Assembly: GCF_003573695.1 (NCBI RefSeq)
Contig: NC_039359.1
Location: forward strand, 90,314,566-90,378,565
DNA: 64,000 nt
Source of the DNA: Papaver somniferum
Taxonomy: Eukaryota; Streptophyta; Magnoliopsida; Ranunculales; Papaveraceae
Reading direction: 5' to 3'
A program made the translations under genes and the position numbers. Below, piece after piece: positions 43,736 to 56,068 of this stretch. The first letter of the stretch is position 1; every line of letters starts with the position of its first letter. The notes beneath the pieces were generated by a model. It was not told where the DNA came from. It made no database searches and was given only the letters and a program-made list of their open reading frames with translations.

Positions 43736-44567
43736 ACTAATAAAAGTTGTTATTTGCAAGGCATCGACCATACCATCTTGAGTGATTACTTAAGATCGGT
43801 TTTACTAACAAAAGTTATACCAATAACTTAAGTCAGGCATCCGTGAATAGTTTTACCAACCACATAAACAAGTTTATGATAGGTTATACACATCACGCAT
43901 ATTGGTAGTTCAAAATAGATTTGCAATGAATAGCATTACCAATAAGCCTAGCTATTTCCTTTTCGATACACAAACGAGTTTGTGAACTTACTTACTTCCT
44001 TTAAACGAAGGTAAACATTGTTTCCTAGGATGAAATCTTCACTCACACCCATACATAATCACAATAGTATTCAAACGATTATGTCGATGTCTCATATACA
44101 AAGTTTAATGGTTAAGCAATAAACCTCGTATCGTATTCCTTAATACTATGTCTATCTAAAGTTTCATACACAGCTTCGCAGTTTCATTTTCAATATGCAC
44201 GACTTGAAAGATATGTTAGGGAACGAAACAGTTCAAGTCAAATATTAATAACCTCAAGAGGAAGGATGATTGTTGTTGTAGCTGCACACGTCTTCACCAT
44301 CTTCAAGTCTTGTAATACTTGTAAGTCTCAAATCCTAATACTTTCAAGATAACCTATACGAAGTTGACTCTAATATATAATCAAGCGACTCTTGAAATGA
44401 GTTTTGGTTCACTAAAATATGACAACCAAACTTGACATACCAACACTTGGTGGGTTCAACCGAGCAATGCTCTAACATAAAACTTTCAACTGATATGAGC
44501 ATCTGCTGTCAATTGAAGTGGTCACAGACTCTGATATACTATCTAATATTTAAAGTAGTTCTTAAGT

Positions 44568-44948
44568 ATGCCAAGGCCAAAAACAAACAAAACAAAATTA
44601 AATGATCCGGAAAAAAGGAGGCACGGGAGGGATATGTTCATAAATCAATTGATGGATCAATTAAACAACGTTGAAAGAAGCAAAATTCAAGATAAAATAT
44701 GTTAATTAATACTGCTATAAAAGGTGCATCTATACCATCAAGAATCTTGTCAATGGAAGATGTTGATAAAATTATGTTGGATTTTCTGGTCTACTCTTTT
44801 ATCAAATATGAGAATGGTGTTACAATGATTTACTATCTAAAGTGATTTGCAGTCTAAAAAACTATTTAGCAAATGAAGCACTGTGGTACTATCTTAAAGC
44901 AGAAATACTTCATAAGTTATCCATAACCATGAAGAAATCACACGGGTG
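44568..44948 (+). pseudogene. Decayed coding fragment of unknown family
   Basis: ATG 44568 opens a 45-codon frame (MPRPKTNKTKLNDPEKRRHG, then MFINQLMDQLNNVERSKIQ) ending at 44705. After a frame change the coding-like text continues with KGASIPSRILSMEDVDKIML. After another it reads SLKNYLANEALWYYLKAEI and ends SITMKKSHG. A strong donor sequence, CACGG|GTGAGT, follows at about 44946. The continuity of charged and hydrophobic residues over three frames suggests a former gene, but I cannot name the family. Confidence 0.3.
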
Positions 44949-46817
44949 AGTGACTCCTTAAGTCCACCTTAATTTGAGCAGTGAAAACAACATAGTTTAA
45001 CAAATTCACTGTCCAAATACGGAAAATAACATAGTCTGTTATTCTGTTACCTACCTAAACAAAATTGATAGCAAGTCAAAAATCAGAACGAAGTTTGCGG
45101 ATGGGGGTTGTTGTTGTGGAAGAGTGGAGTTATATCATCTACATGTATCATCCATCATATCATCACTTCCACCATTATAATGCTTAAAGAGTTAAGATGA
45201 GGAATCGGACTATCTTGTACCTTATAGACTTCGCTTTGGAGAGCTACATCGGATTTGAGATGCCAAGGAAGAGCACTGCATTAATCAAATAAAAAACAGT
45301 TAGAACAAACGGTGTCGGCATCACCAAAAGAGAAAAATTAGTCACACAAATCGAATTCACCAAATCATAGAAAGTGGACAGTTTGGCCGTACATGGTAAC
45401 ATATAGCAATTCATAGACTCATTGAAGATCCTATCTACCTTTACAGTTTTCTTGTTCCCAATACCGGCAACATTTTTTTATTATTTTGAGATAACAATCT
45501 CCAATTTTACTCTTTTTTGCTAACTGAGCACGTTGTCAAATGGACAACTAACTGTAATTACTCGTCATACGCACCAAGTAACTAATTTGAACACACAATG
45601 TACATTGAACATATCGGAGAAAATATAAATATGCAGAAAAACATTATGAAAACATACAATACCAAAAAGATAGAAATTGTAGCGGATTCTAACAAACATT
45701 TGCCAGTAGTTGCATTTTAATGCCTACACAATTTCATAAAATTGTAATTGAAAGTTGAAGCATCATGAATTATCTTTATGGTGAGTTAAAGCATCATGAA
45801 TCTCTTTAACAAATCAGCGATTTAATTATTAGCCCCGAGGGAAAAAACCTATTTTCTTCATTATTTATATCCTAAAAACCTAGAGCTGAGTCGTGGATTT
45901 TCTATTTTAGAATCCCGAATTAGTTTCAATCAATTTTAATCGTGATGGCTTTGAATTTATTGATCTTGTGGGAAAAACGTATATAAAAAGAAACGTTGTT
46001 CATCTCGCCCATTTCGTTGTAGCATATCCGCACCCCAACCGGAAGAAGGGATCACCGTCGCTGACGATCAAGGGATCGATCAAAATCCAATACTTTTCCT
46101 TAACACTTAGGCTTTGTTTGCTCCTGTTATTGCCAAATTTCTAAAAACAGTTTACTCGTAATAATCTTTTTCCATCTCAAAGCAATCATAACTCACCCAA
46201 CAAACATTAGATCGCTAATCTTAATTTTGGGTAATTCATATACCGTATAGTCACGGTTACAACGAATATACCAATCATCTCCCAGTTCCCCATCAATCAA
46301 TCTGGTTTGAGAACGGAGCTTTGCCAATGTTACATAAACAAAAATCACTTTAATATTAAATTAAATTTCCTACTGGTTCTTCTAAGTAAGACATTAAGAA
46401 TACTTAAAGCTTACATTAAATTCGAGATAAATATCATATGATTATCTCACTTCTAATGGGACGATGAAAATTAGTTTAATATAAGGATTAAGTAACAAAT
46501 AAAATTAAATTTTGGGATTTAGAAAGATAATAAAAAAGTTAAAATAATTTGAAAAAATTACATTGGGATACGTGCATCTCTAAGATATAATATCTAATTG
46601 TGAGAAAGTGCACCCTTACGGATGTTGCCACGAGGGTGACCCCGTCATAATAGGACTCTTTACCATTTGGTGAGTTACCTAGATTAAGGGATATAAAAGG
46701 ATTTTCAATGAAAAATATCAAATTTTGGAGATACTAATTGATGATGTCAAAATATTCATCTATAATTGGTGTGTAGCTAATGACGTCTTTAAATATGATT
46801 TAAACTGTGTACACCAA
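44949..46817. other. AT-rich stretch without recognisable genes
   Basis: It has no ORF over 60 codons with a plausible domain, and no LTR or TIR that I can pair. A patch at about 45990-46080 is less AT-rich and resembles a plant 5' untranslated region, but nothing coding follows. Confidence 0.5.
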
Positions 46818-46829
46818 CTGCATATCGGT
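46818..46829 (+). repeat. Left target-site duplication of LINE-3
   Basis: CTGCATATCGGT matches 61825-61836 (CTGCATACCGGT) at 11 of 12 bases. Confidence 0.7.
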
Positions 46830-47470
46830 GTTATTTTATCGGGAAAGTACACTTTGCGAATCGGAGAAAATTGAGTTAACTCAGTTTTTCCAAAAGTTTC
46901 AATTTCCTCGTTCCCAAATGCAACAGTGCCATTCCAATCTTTTATGTTACTTCACTTCTTTAGACATTGATTTGATTTAGTTTTTTGATCTGTTTTAAGA
47001 ATTTTCTCTTCTTGATTTTGCTAATGTCTAACTAAATCTAATTTCTCCTCTTTATGTTTACAGATTGTCTTGTCCTAAAATATGGGGTTTGCCGGGTATC
47101 CGGTGTTGATTATAGTGTTTGATGCTGTTGTTTTGATGCTTGTTAAAGCAAAAGTTTCTCTTGTGATTCTCATTGCTGTTGGTTTCTTCAAAGGAAAAGT
47201 TGTGTTCTTAGCCGATTCAATTAAGAAGGAATTAACACATAGATTCTGCACGTGTGGTAAAACAAAAGTCCGCTACAAAATTAAACTGTTTGTATTCCTA
47301 GTCTTTCTTTGGTCAATTACAGCTCATTTTCTTGCCATTTCTGTTTCAACCAATCCCAAATATCTCATATCCAATCTATTCAGGGTAACCCTAATTCGTA
47401 TGATTATAAGATAAACCCTAAATTTTCAAAAGTCATTCAACCTAAAAACTTTGAGAAGAAGAGAAATCAG

Positions 47471-48590
47471 ATGGCGGAAAATCATACAAACAATGAGATT
47501 GTCCAGCAAACTAGCAGTGCAGTTTCTGAGTTGGCAATGAGGTTTAGAAAAGCAACTTTGGAACTACAATCCGGTGATGATCTACTGATTCTTAATCATG
47601 AGGAAACTGAAGCTAATGAAAATACCAGTGATGGAGAATGAGATTTTTTCTTGATTGGGAAGATAATAATGGAAGGAAAAATGTCATATGGGATGGTGGA
47701 AAGCAATATCCAATTTATTTGGCCTTTCATCCCTACAAAGGAAGGAAGTTAGGATTGTTGAAATTGATATTAATGTAATGATTTTAAAGTTCAAGAATCA
47801 ATACTTACTAGATAAAATCATTGAATAAGGACCATGGAACATTGATGGGAAGTTATACATTCTGTATGACTATTATCAAGGTTTGATTCATCAAAACCTT
47901 GACTGGAACAATCAGGTGTATTGGATTGAGCTTAAGCATCTACAACTAGAGCATATGAATGCCAAAGTTGTGGAGGAGATAGGGAAACTGTTAGGAGAAG
48001 TCTTGGATATTCAACCAGTTAATGTCATTCCAGTGGATGGAGTTCCAGTAAAGATCTGTGTCAAAATCGAGCTCACTACACCACTAAGAAGAGGCGTCTT
48101 AGCAATCACTGTTGTTGGATCCATAAAATGGGTTAGGTTTTTCTATGAAAAGAAACCAAATAAAATATGTAGAGAATGTTATATCATAAACTACTGTAAG
48201 GATGCTTGTAAAGATGCAGTTGTGTACCTGAAGGCAGCTCATGACAAACCTCTCCCCTTTGGAGGTGTTGGAAGGCTTAAAAAGAGTATCATTATTAGAT
48301 CAACTACAAGTACTACTACTAAGCCAATTAGTAGGAAGAGCATCAAGCCTGCACCATTTGTTCCTCCTAAAGATGGAAAATTGTGAAGATGCAAACTGCA
48401 GATGAAACAGAGGATGTGGCAGCCAGACTGGGCAAGAGACAAATATTCTTGAAGGAAAGAGAAACCCATGACAGCAATGATGTTGAAGCAGAGAAACTAA
48501 CAACAGCTAGAATCACACCAAAGGGAAAGAAATCTGGAGGCACTACTGGGGAGAATGAGGTAAAGTTTGATCAAAAAATTCTTTATTTTT
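47471..48590 (+). pseudogene. LINE-3 ORF1 with DUF4283-like and zinc-knuckle regions
   Basis: ORF1 binds the element RNA. It starts at ATG 47471 (MAENHTNNEIVQQ). A stop at 47639-47641 and a frame change interrupt the DUF4283-like part. That part resumes in 47883-48386 with WIELKHLQLEHMNAKVVEEI, VPVKICVKIELTTPLRRGV and IKWVRFFYEKKPNKICRECY. The last segment is a degenerate CCHC knuckle (C-x2-C-x5-C-x3-C, without the His). After another shift at 48383 a Lys/Glu-rich tail runs on to about 48590. At 47082-47414, within the leader, lies a hydrophobic 110-codon ORF that I consider chance. Confidence 0.75.
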
Positions 48591-48663
48591 ACATATATAA
48601 TCTGCATTGCAAACTGTTTTACAATTCTTTCTTTCTTGCCTATTGTTGGTTTGATTTCTCTAA

Positions 48664-51600
48664 GATGAAGATTTTTTCTTGGAATGTGTGTGGTTTTGGG
48701 AATAAAGACACTAGACAACATCTGAGAGACTTGGTTAGATCCCATGATCTTGACATAATTTTCTTAATAGAAACAAAAAAACAAATCCAGAAAAATGATC
48801 CAATACATTAATCCTCTTTGTTTCCCAAATTACTCTCTTATTGAACCTACTGGGCTTTCTGGGGGTTTATGTCTCTTATGGAAAGATGGTATTGATATTA
48901 CGATTACTGAAGCCAAGTTTAATACTTTTCAATGCAAAATTAGACTTGATGCCAGAACAGGTTACTCTCTTGTCAGTTATATCTATGGTTCTTTAGATGA
49001 TTTTGCTAGAAAAATCAATGGGATTTTATGCATAATATTGATATCCAGCTGAATCTACCATGGCTTGTGGTTGGAGATTTGAATTTTATCTTATCTCAAG
49101 ATGAAAAACAGGGAGGTAATCTCGTCTCTCAGTCTCAATTAGATACTTTTCAAGGATATTGTGGATAGTAATAATTTACACACCATAAATTTCATTGGAA
49201 ATCCCTATACTTGGACTAATAGAAGACAAGGTCAAGAGCTTATTCTGGAGAGACTTGATAGAGATGTAGCTGACTTAGAATGGTTAAATAGCTATCCATC
49301 TGCCATTACTTATCACTTAATTCCTTTGGCTAGTGATCACTGTCCCATCCTATTATCTACTGCTAGAATGGATTCCAAGACTCAAAAACCTTTTAGGGTG
49401 AATAAAATGTGGTTTAGAGATCCATCTTGTAGGGACTTAATTGCTTATAACTGGAATGATAATATTCAAGGTTCTGCTGCTTTTAGGTTTACAAAAACCC
49501 TGTTTTATACTAAGCAAATTCTAAGAGATTGGAACTATAACCACTTTGGAGTTATAAGTACTGAAATCAACAAGATTAAAGCTCAAATTGATATTTTGAA
49601 CTCTCAAAATACTAATCCTATGGTTTCTGAATTTGTTAGCTTGAATTACTGGTATGATGTGGAAGCTGACTACTGGAAACAAAGAGGTAAGGATGATGAA
49701 CTTATGCTAGGAAATAGAAATACTGCCTATTTTCATCATAAAGCTAATTTTTGGAGGAAAAGATCTCAAATAGACTCCTTGCAAAATGAAATGGGTATTT
49801 GGCTTACTGAGAGAAGTGAAATCGCAAATAATTTAAAATCCCATTTCTTTAACATGAGTAGAACTTCCATACCTCCTTCCCCTAATGGTTATCATAGCTC
49901 TATTACTCCTTGAATTAACCATGATGATAATAAGGATATGATTGATATTCCTACTTTAGATGAAATAGAAAATATTGTTTTTGGTATGAAACCTTGAACT
50001 TCCCCTGGTCCAGATGGTTTGCCTCCTGGGTTTTATCAAACCATGTGGGATACTGTTGGAGAATACTTAGTTAAAATGGTTCAATCCTTATTTTATTCTA
50101 AACATCTTTTGAAGCAAATGAATCATAATTTTATCTCCCTCATACCAAAAAACAATTGTCCTAAGCATGCAGTTGACTTTAGACATATATCTTTGTGTAA
50201 CACTTCTTATAAAGTGATATCTAAAGTTTTAGCTTCCAGAGTTAAAAAAGTTCGTGAGAAAACCATAACCCCTTACCAGACAGCTTTTGTTACTGGAAGA
50301 TGTATCACTGATAATATAGTTATATCTCATGAACTTGTAGATTCCATGAAGAAAATTAAAGCTAAAAAAGGTTGGATGGCTATCAAACTAGACATGTCAA
50401 AAGCTTTTGACAAAATAGAATGACCTTTCTTAATTAGTACTTTGCAAAATCTTGGTTTATGTAATGAGTTTTTTCAGATGATTGAGCAATGTGTTGGTAC
50501 TATCTCTACTTGTATCATGCTAAATGGTTCTCCAGGTGATGTTTTCTCTCCTCAAAGAGGACTCAGACAAGGATATCCCTTGTCTCCTTATCTGTTTATT
50601 CTTTGTATGAAAACTTTCTCTAGGTCCTTACTTCAAGCTGAACATAATAATCTGATTCATGATATCAAAATAAATGAGTATTGTCCTGCAATTTCTCACT
50701 TGTTTTTTGCAGATGACTGTCTGATATTTGCAAAAGCATATAATAAAGAAGCTAGGAACCTTATGAACATCATTGATAAATTTAGCACCTTCTCTGGTCA
50801 GTCTATCAATTATCAAAAATCAGGTATTGCATTTAGCAAGGGTGTGCCTAATCAGCTAAAAAATGAGATCTCTAACATCCTTAATATTAAGAAATTAGCT
50901 ATAAATGATAACTACTTGGGTGTTCCCTTACTGTTACAGAGAAACAAAACCCAGTCTTTTAGGCCTCTTTTAGACATGTATGGAGATAGATTATCTTGTT
51001 GGCAAACCAAATTCCTAAATTATCCTGGTAGAACTGTCCTGGTCCAATCTGTGCTTAGTAGTCTCCCCTCTCACCATTTGTCTGTGTTCCCTATTCCTAA
51101 AACCATTACAGATAAGATGGATTTTATCCAAATGAGATTTTGGTGGAACAAGAAGCAAGGAAAAAAAGGTTGTTATTTCAAAAAAATGGAAAGGAATAGC
51201 TCAGCCTAGAGATTTGGGTGTTTTGAACATTAAACAATCTGAGATTATGAACTTAACTTTACTTGCTAAACTGGCTTGGAGATTACTCCACTCTCTATGC
51301 TTTATGGTTTAAAATTATGAAAAGGAAATATTTTCCTCTGTCTAATACTCTTAATGATTCTCTTTCTGTGCATGGTTCTTGGATTTGGAATGGTATTTGT
51401 AGGGGTATAAAAATCATTAAGAAATATGTTGTGTGGGATGTTGGAGATGGCTCTGATATTCAAATATGGAAACATATATGGATACCCTCTATTTCTAGCA
51501 ATGTTCCAAGTCATTTTAGCTCCACTAATATGATAACTGTTTCCCAACTTATTGATGATGATACTAAGTCCTGGAATTTACAGACTCTAAATGCTCTATT

Positions 51601-52516
51601 TGATAATCATACTGTGAATGCCATTATTAGTATCAGGATTCCATTTAGTGGAAAGGACTGTCTTAGATGGTAACCTAATGGGAGTTTTTCTGTGAAATCA
51701 ACTTATAGTAGAAATCAAGAAGAAGGAATTAGTAACACTGTCCCTATCTCCTGGAAACATTTCTGGAAAACAAGACTCCCTAAAAATGTCCTCCATTTCC
51801 TGTGGAGATGTTTACAGCACTGTCTCCCCCTAGGAGTAAATCTGTCTAGACACTGTAACAATGTGAAATCTAGTTGTCCTTTCTGTAGCCAACACATTGA
51901 AAGCATGAAACATTTATTCATTGATTGTACTTTCTCTAGGATTGTGTGGAGTTCTGCTAACCCTGCTCTCATGAGTACTATCAGTAATGTGGTTTCGTTT
52001 CAGGATTGGATAATCTCTCTATTCCAGGTAAGTAATACAACTAATAATGATATTGTTCTTCAATTGTCTGCTTTTATTATGTGGCACATCTGGAAATGTA
52101 GGTGTAAGAAGGTTTTTGAGGCCTATCAAGAAACCCAAAGTGAAGTAGTTTACTTGATCAAGTCAGAATATAGTACATGGAACAATTTTCTTAGTACTAA
52201 TTCTACTCCTGTTGTTTCAAATATAAGACCAGCTATGTCAAGATGGAAAAAGCCTGATAATCCCTATATGAAAATCAATTGGGATGCCGCATTTGATGAA
52301 GTAACTAAAAATGTAGGCATTGGACTAATCAGTAGGTCTTTTGCAAGTGTCACAGATGGAGCTAGATACTGCAGGGATAAAGCATTAGACCCAGAACAGG
52401 CTGAAGCAAAGGCGCAACTCGATGCTGCATTGTGGGGTGGATCAAAAGGATACCAGAATGTGCACTTGGAGGGAGTCTGCTTAAATGTTGTTAATGCTTT
52501 AAATGGTAGTTTAGAT
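48664..52516 (+). pseudogene. LINE-3 ORF2: endonuclease, RT, zinc region, RNase H
   Basis: Endonuclease: MKIFSWNVCGFG (48664), GGLCLLWKDG, VVGDLNFIL, ERLDRDVAD and SDHCPILL (catalytic Asp-His intact, about 49336). RT: SLIPKNNCPKHAVDFRHISL, TGRCITDNIVISHELVD, GLRQGYPLSPYLF and FADD (50706-50717). The zinc region follows (WKTRLPKNVLHFLWRCL, CPFCSQHIESMKHLFIDC) and then a plant-type RNase H (INWDAAFDEVTKNVGIGLIS, about 52275). The RNase H resumes after the first hAT at 55461-55524 and after the second at 61635-61775 (WKFTHVPRSVNHVAHKLAKH), ending at TAA 61773-61775. Damage: several frame changes, TGA at 50421-50423, TAA at 51671-51673 (shared with LINE-4), and both insertions. Confidence 0.92.
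52509..52516 (+). repeat. Left target duplication of hAT-1
   Basis: GTTTAGAT is repeated exactly at 55453-55460. Eight-base duplications are the rule for hAT transposons. Confidence 0.9.
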
Positions 52517-55452
52517 TAGGGCTGAACAACGGGTAGGGTGGGTAGGATATGGCCCATTTCTCCACCCTACCCGTTGAATGGCGGGTAAGAAAAAGTTACC
52601 CGCCACCCTACCCGCCATTAAACAGGTAAGACCCTACCCTGCCCATTTAATAGCGGGTCGGATGACGGGTATAATCGTCTTTTTTTCCTTTTTGGTCTGG
52701 CTTGATTATGTACAATAAAACTTCAAAATGAAGAAAAATCTTGCACGAAAGCTAGTCTAGCTAAATATGTACCCAATGGTACTGCCAATCTAACTAGGTA
52801 AAAATGAATAAACAAAAGCATCCTGCTAGGCACAAAGCCATTTGTACTCTCAAGAAACAAGAGTTCTATTCTGTTCAGAAGCGACCATGAATCCCATCAT
52901 AACTCCATGTTCTTCACGTAACTTTGTTCTTCATATAACAGTATCATCACCAAAAGCTCTTCATATGAAATTCTTCTTCAATCATCATCTACGATGATGG
53001 AATCACCAAATAAATCTGCATAACAACAAATAAAGTGAGAACAATAAACAGAAAAAAGACATTAAATTGGAAAATTAGGAGAAAGGGAATGATTTTCTTG
53101 TAAAATGTAGATTTATTCTCATTACAAAAATAGCAAGTTGACATCATTACTTAATATTCTTATTGTCCTACAGAGTCATATTTAACTAATATAATTAGAG
53201 AACTAAACCAAGTAAGTGTTATGCAGTGAGCATGAAGCTAGTAGAACTGGACCATAGTAGATGTTGACATCATTACTATAGTCAATGGTTCTAATTATAC
53301 TTCAAGTCCTTGATGAAACTTCCTCTTGGCAGAGAATAACATATTGAATACTGGAAGTTGACTTCATTTCTTCCTCCTCGGGACTAATCTATTTTACTAT
53401 GTAGGATGTCCCGATCTAATAGTGGGTCATCCAAATCGGTATCAAAGATATACAATGAGAACAACTACTGATCTTGATTTGTGTTTTTCTTATATATAAT
53501 TTGTCTTTCTTTCTTTCTTTCTTTCTTTCTTACACTAAGCCTGCACAACTAAACCATGTTTAGTGACTTTTCCTGATGTGAAGACCAGTCTCAAAAGAAA
53601 TAGAATGACATCAATATTCTTCAAACATGGAAGCTATCATAGCAGGACTTTGTAAATAAATGTACTCATGGGAATGAAGATTAAAAAGGTAAGAAGAACA
53701 AGACAACTTTACATTTTCAAGAAGAAACAAAAACAAAAAAATCACAGATGATTAATTAAAATACTAATGCCCCATGGACAAGCACTACATTGGATAAGGT
53801 ACACGAAAACAATGTGCTTAAACAGTGTAAATGGGGGGGGGGGAGTTTTACTACTCGCAAAGGACAGCAGAACGACGCTACCTAAAATTCTAAGTCAAAA
53901 ACTGATTCCAATTCATTGCTACTACAAAACTAAGTTAAAAGCATATCCTGATCATAGACCATGTTTTCTAATTACTACAACTTTCTGGCTTCTACATTGC
54001 AATTAAATGACTTTCCCAAAAAAACACGCCATCAAATTGAATATCAAAATGGAAACTCTGGGTAAATATCAATCATTCAGTTGTCTATACCAATTCATCA
54101 GTTCATTCGTATGAGCAAGCCAAAGCAATTATTTATAAAACTTAAACTTGTGCTTATGTACGTTGCAGGGAAATCGAGTTCATGTGTCATCTAGGGTGGT
54201 GAGTGACATACCTCTATTGTCTTTATATACCTCTACTCCTTCAAAAGACAACAACCTACAAATACAAACTACTTGTAACACATTCAGTCTTACAACATAT
54301 TTTTCCCTTGCAGAATTATAACAAGTTATCATGCGTTGCATTAGGAGGATTGACAGCAGAGTGCCTTTCATTCTGATACTCTGAAGGAATCTTTAACGAT
54401 GTGGAACAGATAGAAACATTATTCAAATCTTTGGGTTTCACATGGGCTGAAACGGATCTTCAAATTAAATGGTATGTATTGAATACTCTTTCAATGTTAA
54501 GTCGGCATTACAATAAAACACTAAAACTAGCATCTGCTATGCCTTATGGAAATGATATTTACCTCAGCAGTCAATTTTCTTCCATTCTTCTTTTCGCTTT
54601 GTTCTTCCAGATAAGTTCTTTTTGCTGCTGCTGCTGCTGCGATCAACAATTGAATGAAAAAAATTCTTAGTTCTTTCTAGAAACCACTAAAAATTGCAAG
54701 ACAACTCTTAATTAGTTTTATCTGAAACGAAACAGAATTCAATCTACTCTTTCAAATCCTAAACAAAGAAGTAGCTGATAATTGAAACAAACCTTAAAAT
54801 AGGGTGTATGAACAAAGAGTAAAATCATGAGAACGAGTTAATGATTCAAAATACTCCGTCTTCCCTTTCGAAAATCAAACATGCAGATTATGAAATTAGT
54901 AGATAAATCAATCGAAATTCTCACAAGTTCACAACAAAATCAAACCTCAATTTACTCGTTAGGTGGAGACGGAGCTGAGTTTTAAGACGACTTTTGATGA
55001 AGATGGTATTGTTAGAAGAAAGAGTTTCGTTGAAAATTTCAATTGAGTGATTCTCCTGCTATATTTGGAGCAGAGTTTGATTTGGTAACAGGGAGAAAGG
55101 ATTTCGACTTTGCTTCGATTTGGTTTTGAATCTTTTGATTTGGAAAAGAAAAGAGATATGGAAGTGAAAAAACCAACCTCACTTTTTACTCATGATATGT
55201 TTCAAAATTACGAACAAAATAGGCATGAGATGAAAACAATGCGAGGGTTACTCGGTCATTTGAGTATATTCGCGGGTAGGCGGGTAGGAAAGGATAATTT
55301 CGGGTTTCACCCGTCACCCTATCTATTTAATAGCGGGTAAGAAATCTCTAACCGTCGCCCTACCCGTTCAATGGCGGGTAGGATATGATACGGTTAAATC
55401 AGTGATAAGTAGGATAGAAATAACAGATATGGGTAGGGTATGTGCATCCCTA
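52517..55452. mobile_element. Non-autonomous hAT transposon (hAT-1, 2,936 bp) in LINE-3
   Basis: The ends are TAGGGCTGAACA and, on the other strand, TAGGGATGCACA, the Ac/hAT terminal pattern. It is flanked by perfect 8-bp duplications. The first 160 and last 200 bp are packed with GCGGGTA/TACCCGC motifs in both orientations, as in hAT subterminal binding regions. No transposase is encoded; inside are only short ORFs, a (TTTC)n run (about 53504-53530), an 11-base G run (53833-53843) and a CTG run near 54625. The LINE RNase H frame resumes exactly after the right duplication. Confidence 0.9.
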
Positions 55453-55460
55453 GTTTAGAT
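55453..55460 (+). repeat. Right target duplication of hAT-1
   Basis: GTTTAGAT, identical to 52509-52516. Confidence 0.9.
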
Positions 55461-55713
55461 GGAATAAAGTGGACCACAAGAACCTTAATTACTGACTGTG
55501 GCATTATTTTGAACTCTTTTCTCAGTTAGAAACAGGACCGTCGCTGAGCATAGGCCAACTAGGCGACATCCTAGGGCCCCCAAATCATAGGGGCCCCAAA
55601 ATCCTATCTGTTTCCCATTAAGTAATCGACTTTTTTGTTCATTCTTTCCCTTTTTTATCTTTATGATATGATTTCCCATCTAGTTCACTATAATGTTTCT
55701 ATGTCCTTATACT

Positions 55714-56068
55714 CAGGGGCGGAGCTGAGTGAGGACTAGGGAGGACAACTACAATGTGACTATTTTAGGCTTAGAAATTTTAGGATTTTCATAATTGTCT
55801 CTCTGGATTTTACAAATTTACTATAATATGCTTCATTTGTGTAACTATTTGCATACATTTTAAAGTTTCCTATAATAAATTCTAGCACTAGGCTTACATA
55901 CTATAAGGTTCTATGAAGTATTGATTATATTTTGTGGAGTCTTGAAGTAAGTTTTGTTCCTTTTATCGCAAAAGACCCTAAAGTTTTCGGGCGGCTTCCG
56001 ACCGCCATTAGTGTTATCTTCCCTTTTATATTTGTCCCCCCAAGTTGGAAAGTCTGGATCCGCCACTG
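55714..56068. mobile_element. hAT MITE (355 bp) inside hAT-2
   Basis: The ends are CAGGGGCGGAGCTGAG and, inverted, CAGTGGCGGATCCAGA. Flanks CTTATACT and CTTATCTA share only their first five bases, so the duplication has decayed or the call is slightly off. Confidence 0.65.

Larger units (their letters stand above)
41669..44477 (-). repeat. 2.8-kb LTR of a tRNA-Met-primed (probably copia) element
   Basis: It begins TGTTAGAGCATTGCTCGG at 44477 and ends TTTTCA at 41669 on the minus strand, giving a 2,809-bp LTR with TG...CA ends. It carries a TATA box (complement of 42983-42990) and five spaced direct repeats upstream of it (43531-43735). There is no long ORF. Only this 5' LTR is present, because the rest of the element is lost at 40654. 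A diverged relative of its first 200 bp is at 12830-13033. Confidence 0.8.

Noticed and set aside
43531..43800. Spaced repeats as a CRISPR array
   Set aside because: The repeats are short, imperfect and unevenly spaced, and lie in a plant LTR U3 region.
41651..44477. Caulimovirid (endogenous pararetrovirus) origin for the tRNA-Met primer site
   Set aside because: The site sits 2 bp after a TG...CA-bounded LTR with its own TATA box, and no pararetroviral movement, coat or polymerase domain is seen.
47082..47414. 110-codon hydrophobic ORF in the LINE-3 leader
   Set aside because: It lies inside the LINE 5' untranslated region as set by the target duplication. Composition-driven hydrophobicity and no recognisable family.
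53504..53843. (TTTC)n microsatellite and an 11-base G run
   Set aside because: Simple repeats inside a non-autonomous transposon. Noted in the hAT-1 entry; no sign of function.
54401..54670. 89-codon ORF in hAT-1
   Set aside because: Ends in a poly-Cys run encoded by a CTG/TGC repeat; no transposase or other domain.
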